Of a DNA stretch of 10,892 nucleotides, positions 6,131 to 10,892 are shown piece by piece. Each line of letters starts with the position of its first letter. Within the stretch, counting starts at the first letter, position 1. The DNA is from Clostridia bacterium. Its GTDB lineage: Bacteria; Bacillota; Clostridia; Oscillospirales; CAG-272. Below the pieces are notes generated by a model, which ran no database searches, had not been told where the DNA came from, and saw nothing but the letters and a program-made list of their open reading frames with translations. Both the position numbers and the translations under genes were made by a program. The stretch spans positions 1-10,892 of the forward strand of contig JAKSPW010000029.1 of assembly GCA_024404435.1 (NCBI GenBank). Direction: 5' to 3'.

Positions 6131-6526
6131 AGAAAGCCGAAACCGCACGATATTCCATGAGATTGCCACGGGCGTTTCACGCCCTCGCAATGACAAATTA
6201 AGTGCAGCGCGACATTAAGCAAAGCTTTCGCCATTTCGTCAAAGCGAAAACGTAATGGCAGGAGCTGTGCGACTGCTTCCGTCTTCTCTTTAATTGTCAT
6301 CCCGAGGCGACAATGCTTTTGCCTGCGGCAAAAGCATTGGAGATGTGGGGATCTCCGTGGTGTCGTAAAGTTGAAACCGCACGGAAAAATGAATTGCGCT
6401 TCGCGCATGAATTGATTTTCGCGTTCGCGAAAATCATGAATTGCTGCCTGAGGCAGCATGAATTCTCGCTTCGCTCCATTATAAGGCGGGAGGACGCACG
6501 TTGTGCGGACCTCGGTCGGCTTTTTC
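6131..6526 (-). repeat. Composite hairpin-rich dispersed repeat, copy B (inverted relative to copy A)
   Basis: Read on the minus strand, this element has the same block order as copy A (1727-2137). The blocks TAATGGAGCGAAGCGAG, CCTCGGGATGACAA, TAAAGAGAAGA and TCATTGCGAGGGCG...CGCCCGTGGCAATCTCA are shared. A 63-bp stretch (6381-6443) is identical to 1820-1882. The sequences between these blocks have diverged, and two hairpins were replaced by different hairpins (6442-6458 and 6312-6338). With the MITE-like element and the operon promoter it fills the gene-free stretch 5836-6640. Confidence 0.85.
6390..6463 (-). repeat. Array of three TG...CA hairpins separated by ATTCA (in copy B)
   Basis: On the plus strand the linker reads TGAAT, at 6390-6394, 6408-6412, 6437-6441 and 6459-6463. 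The intervals are hairpins that begin TG and end CA: 6395-6407 (same as in copy A), 6413-6436 (same as in copy A) and 6442-6458 (arms TGCTGCCT/AGGCAGCA). The last replaces the unrelated 26-nt hairpin of copy A. Confidence 0.9.
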
Positions 6527-6549
6527 AAATCCTCCGATTATAAGTAAAA

Positions 6550-6620
6550 CCCCTTTTCCAAAAGTTTTTGGGAAAGGGGTCACGGGGGAAAACCTTTTTG
6601 GGGAAAGGTTTTCCCCCGTG
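6550..6620 (-). terminator. Double terminator hairpin downstream of groEL
   Basis: Two adjacent stems lie 20 bp past the groEL stop codon. The first encountered (6581-6620) is a perfect 17-bp stem CACGGGGGAAAACCTTT/AAAGGTTTTCCCCCGTG with a 6-nt loop. The second (6550-6579) is a stem of about 14 bp (CCCCTTTCCCAAAAA against TTTTGGAAAAGGGG) followed directly by TTTTACTT on the minus strand. This is a good intrinsic terminator. The arrangement and flanks match the hairpin downstream of the SPFH gene. Confidence 0.8.
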
Positions 6621-6640
6621 CATTCTCTTTTATTCAAAAA

Positions 6641-8568
<1,928 letters not shown>

Positions 8569-8619
8569 TTACCTCCTGAAACCGTACGCATCGGCGTACC
8601 GTGATGATTTTTGTCGTTT

Positions 8620-8646
8620 TTAGCACTCGACACCTCGGAGTGCCAA
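8620..8646. promoter_or_regulatory. CIRCE operator (HrcA binding site)
   Basis: The inverted repeat TTAGCACTC-N9-GAGTGCCAA matches the CIRCE consensus except for one base (GAGTGCTAA expected in the second arm). It lies just downstream of the predicted start site, in the groES leader, the classical position for repression by HrcA. hrcA itself is not in the window. Confidence 0.97.
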
Positions 8647-8658
8647 CCCACGTTCTAT

Positions 8659-8687
8659 ATTGTAATCCCGAACGGGCGAAAAATCAA
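8659..8687 (-). promoter_or_regulatory. Sigma-A-type promoter of groES-groEL
   Basis: On the minus strand, TTGATT (8682-8687) and TACAAT (8659-8664) are spaced by 17 bp. The start site is expected near 8652, immediately before the CIRCE element. Upstream of the -35 there is a small dyad GTGTA-N5-TACAC (8696-8710) with no known meaning. Confidence 0.78.
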
Positions 8688-8770
8688 GCGTTCGTGTGTA
8701 CTGTTTACACTTTATTAACAATTTCGCCTTCTTTCGGAAAGCGAGCCGGAATTTTCCGGAAAAAACGTAA

Positions 8771-8798
8771 AAGTCCCCGGCCGTTCGGTCGGGGACTT
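8771..8798 (-). terminator. Intrinsic terminator of secG
   Basis: The hairpin AAGTCCCCG...CGGGGACTT lies 15 bp past the secG stop codon. On the minus strand it is followed by TTACGTTTTTT. Confidence 0.85.
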
Positions 8799-8813
8799 GT
8801 GTGCTTGCTGTAA

Positions 8814-9212
8814 TTATTCAGCTGTTTCCGTTGCGGGAGCTGTCTCTGCGGGAGCGGTCTCCGTTGCGCCTTCCGTCTCAGCGGGAGCGGAAGCTTCGGT
8901 CGTGTCTTCCGTGTTAACGGTCGTCTCGATTGCGGGAGCGCCCGTTGCTGCGGGAACATCCGTGTCATCGGACTTGCCGAGGCGTCCCTGTGCGAGGAAT
9001 GCGACGAGAACGAGAACGACGAAAACAACGGCGATAACTGTCGTTGCCGTCGAGAGCTTCTTGTCTACCGTCGAGCCCTTCGTCTTGCCGAAGAAGGATT
9101 CAGCTGCGCCTGCGATCGTACCGGAGAGGTTGTGATCCTTACCGTTCTGCATAAGAACGGCGACAACGAGTGCGATGGCGAGAACTATAAGAATGATACC
9201 GAGAACTAACAT
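8814..9212 (-). CDS. secG: Preprotein translocase subunit SecG with an extended acidic C-terminal tail
   Basis: 132 residues, clearly longer than the usual SecG of about 75-80. The ATG at 9212 has AAAGGT about 10 nt upstream. The first 77 residues are a normal SecG: membrane helix 1 (about 2-21), the cytosolic loop LMQNGKDHNLSGTIAGAAESFFGKTKG with the conserved Gly-rich SGxxxGAAExFFG segment, and membrane helix 2 (about 56-76). SecG assists SecYE/SecA-driven export. Residues from about 78 to the end form a low-complexity tail rich in Ala, Thr, Glu and Pro with APAET-type repeats, likely disordered. The gene stands alone with its own promoter and terminator. Confidence 0.95.
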   Translation of the reverse strand: MLVLGIILIVLAIALVVAVLMQNGKDHNLSGTIAGAAESFFGKTKGSTVDKKLSTATTVIAVVFVVLVLVAFLAQGRLGKSDDTDVPAATGAPAIETTVNTEDTTEASAPAETEGATETAPAETAPATETAE

Positions 9213-9299
9213 TTTACTTTTACCTTTGCTCCCTCGGGAGCGTCCTTTATCTGAATTGTTTTTTGTTTTTTTCGGGGCGCGGGCAATTCGCGCCTTACT

Positions 9300-9328
9300 A
9301 TTCTATCATAAATAATTGAGAATTGCAA
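9300..9328 (-). promoter_or_regulatory. Sigma-A-type promoter of secG
   Basis: On the minus strand, TTGCAA (9323-9328) and TAGAAT (9300-9305) are spaced by 17 bp. The leader of about 80 nt contains two small hairpins, GGCGCG...CGCGCC (9277-9295) and GCTCCC-GA-GGGAGC (9226-9239). The second ends a few bases before the ribosome site. Confidence 0.78.
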
Positions 9329-9420
9329 TAGCAAAAACGGGATTTTTAACATTTCTGCAAGTTTTTTTCTCCCGAAAACGTAAAAAAGCGGGCGGCACGA
9401 CCCGTTTTTCACGAAAAAGA

Positions 9421-9444
9421 GGGGAGCTTTTCGCAAAGCTCCCC
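9421..9444 (-). terminator. Intrinsic terminator of the MinD-like/methylglyoxal-synthase-like operon
   Basis: A perfect 10-bp stem GGGGAGCTTT/AAAGCTCCCC with a 4-nt loop starts 6 bp past the stop codon. On the minus strand it is followed by TCTTTTTC. Confidence 0.9.
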
Positions 9445-9450
9445 GGTCTG

Positions 9451-9888
9451 TCAATACAGCATGCCTCTTCTGCGGCGGTTGTAGTCGGAACGGGGATTGA
9501 CTATCTCGCGCCAGTCGAGGTCGCCGCGCTCAAGTGCCGTGACGAGCACCTCGGCGGTGGCGATGTTCGTAGCCACGGGAACGTTGTGCACGTCGCACAT
9601 GCGCAGGAGGTTGTATTCGGCGTCGTTGGGATCGTCGCGCGGCGTGGTGCTGCGGAAGTACAGAAGCACGTCGATCTCGTTGTAGGAGATGCGCGAGGTG
9701 ATCTGCTGTTCTCCGCCGTGTTCGCCCGCGAGGAGCTTTTCTATCTCAAGGCCCGTTGCCTCGGACACGTACTTTCCCGTCGTGCTCGTAGCGCAGAGAT
9801 GGTGCTTGGAGAGAATCCCGCAGTAAGCGATGCAGAATTGAGTCATAAGTTCTTTTTTGGTGTCGTCGGCGATGAGAGCAATGTCCAT
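9451..9888 (-). CDS. mgsA: Methylglyoxal-synthase-family protein with substituted catalytic residues
   Basis: 145 residues, close to the usual 130-155. The ATG at 9888 is preceded by AAAGGA; the open frame continues upstream only as an overlap with the MinD-like gene. Methylglyoxal synthase converts dihydroxyacetone phosphate to methylglyoxal and phosphate. The MGS-like fold is clear: IALIADDTKKELM, CATSTTGKYVSEATGL, HGGEQQI, EIDVLLYF and NVPVATNIATAEVL. Compared by eye with the E. coli enzyme as remembered, the catalytic positions are changed: His19 to Asp8, Asp71 to Glu60, Asp91 to Ser80, and His98 has no His equivalent in RSTTPRDDPNDA. The phosphate-site Lys (Lys12) and part of the TxTTG loop remain. 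It may be an altered enzyme or a regulatory/ligand-binding homologue. It lies 32 bp downstream of a MinD-like ATPase gene, an arrangement related to clostridial min/mre-mgsA clusters. Family certain; activity doubtful. Confidence 0.88.
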   Translation of the reverse strand: MDIALIADDTKKELMTQFCIAYCGILSKHHLCATSTTGKYVSEATGLEIEKLLAGEHGGEQQITSRISYNEIDVLLYFRSTTPRDDPNDAEYNLLRMCDVHNVPVATNIATAEVLVTALERGDLDWREIVNPRSDYNRRRRGMLY

Positions 9889-9920
9889 GGCTTCGTTCCT
9901 TTCTTTAATGATGCACTCAC

Positions 9921-10715
9921 TCAGAGAGTGACTTTTTTCCTGATCTTTTTCATTCCGGTGAAGAGGGGAGTCTGGATCCCGCGGATGCGTCTTGCCACGT
10001 TCAGCGCGGCGAGCGTCGCGAGCTCTCCCTTGCTCTGCACGATGCCCTTGTCCTGCCTTGCGGCAACGCCCCGGTCTGCGGGGATGACGCCGATGCATTT
10101 CACGGAGCACTCGTCGATCATCTCGATGATGCTGACTCTGCCGCCTCGTCTTGCCGCCTCGACGTCGAATTTATTGATAAGGAGTCTGACCTCCTTCACG
10201 GTCTTTCCCGTCTCGAATCTCGCGGCGGTCACCTCGGACGCTCTGAGAGACGTGCGGCTCTGTTCGGAGACGACGATCGCGAGCTCGGCGTAGCCGTCGG
10301 CGATGATCCGCGGCACTCTGCTGTCGGCGCCCGTGTCGCAGACGACGTAATCGGGCTCCGTCTCTTCTTCGAGACGCATGAGCACCCCGGGCAGGCACTC
10401 GTACGAGCTTCCGGACTCGAAGTCCTCCTCGGAGCAGGCGGGGCAGAGGATCAGCTCACCGCCTTTTCCGTCGTCCGCCGCGCGGATGTTCACGCCGTCG
10501 GCGCCGCATCTTCCAGCGGCACAGTCGGCGATGGTGAAGTCGACTCTGTCGGACGCGCCGAGCATGAGGTCGAGGCTTCGCGAACGGAAATCGAGGTCGA
10601 CGAGCAGGACTCTGAACCCTTCGGAGGCAAGCGCGGCCGAGACCTCAAGAGCCGCGGTGGATTTACCCACCCCGCCCTTAAGTGAAGCAAAGAGTATTCT
10701 CCCGTTTCTTTTCAT
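9921..10715 (-). CDS. MinD/ParA-family deviant-Walker P-loop ATPase
   Basis: 264 residues. The ATG at 10715 follows GGAGG at 5 nt spacing. The protein opens with the deviant Walker A motif SLKGGVGKST (residues 11-20, signature Lys13 plus Lys18), followed by the switch region VLLVDLDFRSRSLDLMLG (Asp39, Asp41), Walker B DYVVCDTGAD (121-130) and the LLINKFD base-recognition strand (177-183). These features define the MinD/ParA/Mrp ATPases, which dimerise on ATP and often bind membrane or DNA. GVIPADRGVAARQDKG resembles the corresponding MinD region. The C-terminal end is basic (GMKKIRKKVTL) and could act as a membrane-binding tail, but it is not a textbook MinD amphipathic helix. No minC or minE is adjacent, though genes to the right are not visible. 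A divisome-positioning role is plausible, not shown. It is the first gene of a two-gene operon with the MGS-like gene. Confidence 0.88.
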   Translation of the reverse strand: MKRNGRILFASLKGGVGKSTAALEVSAALASEGFRVLLVDLDFRSRSLDLMLGASDRVDFTIADCAAGRCGADGVNIRAADDGKGGELILCPACSEEDFESGSSYECLPGVLMRLEEETEPDYVVCDTGADSRVPRIIADGYAELAIVVSEQSRTSLRASEVTAARFETGKTVKEVRLLINKFDVEAARRGGRVSIIEMIDECSVKCIGVIPADRGVAARQDKGIVQSKGELATLAALNVARRIRGIQTPLFTGMKKIRKKVTL

Positions 10716-10726
10716 AGCGGCCTCCG

Positions 10727-10744
10727 TGTGAACAGATTATCACA
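10727..10744. promoter_or_regulatory. Dyad TGTGA-N8-TCACA over the predicted transcription start
   Basis: Perfect 5-bp arms lie directly between the -10 box and the ribosome site of the MinD-like gene, where a bound repressor would block initiation. The spacing (8 bp) fits neither a CRP site (6 bp) nor a standard Rex site, so no regulator is named. Confidence 0.35.
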
Positions 10745-10749
10745 AGGTA

Positions 10750-10779
10750 ATTATATCACTCCGGAGGGCTCCGTGTCAA
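10750..10779 (-). promoter_or_regulatory. Consensus sigma-A promoter of the MinD-like/MGS-like operon
   Basis: On the minus strand, perfect TTGACA (10774-10779) and perfect TATAAT (10750-10755) are spaced by 18 bp. The spacer holds overlapping dyads (CGGAG-CC-CTCCG and CTCCGGAG). The start site is expected near 10743, giving a leader of about 27 nt. Confidence 0.88.
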
Positions 10780-10841
10780 TAGAATCGGCACTCTTTTCGC
10801 CCAAAGTTTCGCCCCTTCGCCCCGCGGGAACCGATAATTAA

Positions 10842-10892
10842 AGTTTTTGCCCGCTTTTTGGGAAAGCAGCGGGGAATATGAAATGCAGCGAA
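10842..10892. other. Hairpin-containing sequence at the window edge, possible third terminator-type repeat copy
   Basis: CCCGCT (10850-10855) pairs with AGCGGG (10868-10873). The flanking AAAGTTTTTG and TTTTTGGGAAAG words resemble those of the hairpin repeat downstream of groEL. It is cut by the window end. An ATG at 10878 on the plus strand has no clear ribosome site and is not called as a gene. Confidence 0.3.

Noticed and set aside
1727..6526. Composite transposon carrying the O-acetylation operon
   Set aside because: No transposase or integrase is present in the flanking repeats or the interior, and no target duplication could be identified outside the pair. Kept only as a possible recombination substrate.
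9206..9454. 82-codon minus-strand frame upstream of and overlapping secG
   Set aside because: It crosses the mgsA-side terminator and the secG promoter, has no ribosome site or family features, and is rich in residues expected from non-coding AT-rich DNA.
10727..10744. CRP or Rex binding site
   Set aside because: The arms match the TGTGA/TCACA theme, but the spacer is 8 bp instead of 6. A specific regulator cannot be assigned.
10878..10892. Start of a plus-strand gene at the right edge
   Set aside because: Only five codons are visible, there is no clear ribosome site, and the upstream sequence looks like a terminator-type hairpin repeat.

Overview
The window looks like chromosomal DNA of an uncultured, moderately GC-rich gut-type Clostridia (Oscillospirales/Ruminococcaceae-like). 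The evidence is a groES-groEL operon under a CIRCE operator, Gram-positive-type promoters and Shine-Dalgarno sites, a MinD-like/methylglyoxal-synthase gene pair of the kind found in clostridial mreB/min loci, and intergenic hairpin repeats of a style common in these genomes. This placement is inference. All nine protein genes lie on the minus strand, so the window reads biologically from right to left.

In transcription order: (1) 10715-9451, a MinD/ParA-like ATPase followed by a methylglyoxal-synthase-family protein. They share one near-consensus promoter and end at a clear terminator. (2) 9212-8814, a monocistronic secG whose product has an unusual acidic Ala/Thr/Glu/Pro-rich C-terminal tail. 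(3) 8565-6641, groES-groEL with promoter, CIRCE and a double terminator hairpin. (4) An approximately 800-bp gene-free region (5836-6640) made of hairpin-rich repeats plus the promoter of the next operon. (5) 5835-2390, a three-gene operon: MBOAT O-acyltransferase, AlgJ/DHHW-like SGNH protein, and a small SPFH/prohibitin-like protein. The first two form a typical cell-surface polysaccharide O-acetylation pair; the SPFH protein is an unexpected third member. (6) A second approximately 750-bp gene-free, hairpin-rich region (1638-2389). (7) 1637-1, a secreted DUF4886/SGNH-type hydrolase with C-terminal CxxC repeats, running off the window.

The most unusual structure lies in the two gene-free regions. 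They carry inverted copies of one approximately 400-bp element (1727-2137 and 6131-6526) that flank the O-acetylation operon. Inside each copy is a run of three small hairpins. Every hairpin starts TG and ends CA, and each is separated from the next by the same 5-bp word ATTCA. At equivalent positions the two copies carry different hairpins of different stem sequence and length, while the ATTCA linkers are kept. Two further families (a MITE-like inverted pair at 5950-6103 and terminator-type double hairpins at about 2308-2378 and 6550-6620) show the same behaviour: conserved architecture with exchanged stem sequences. No transposase, integrase or reverse transcriptase is present in the window.

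The second point of interest is the methylglyoxal-synthase-like protein. It keeps the fold signature and part of the phosphate-binding motif but appears to lack most of the catalytic residues known from the E. coli enzyme.
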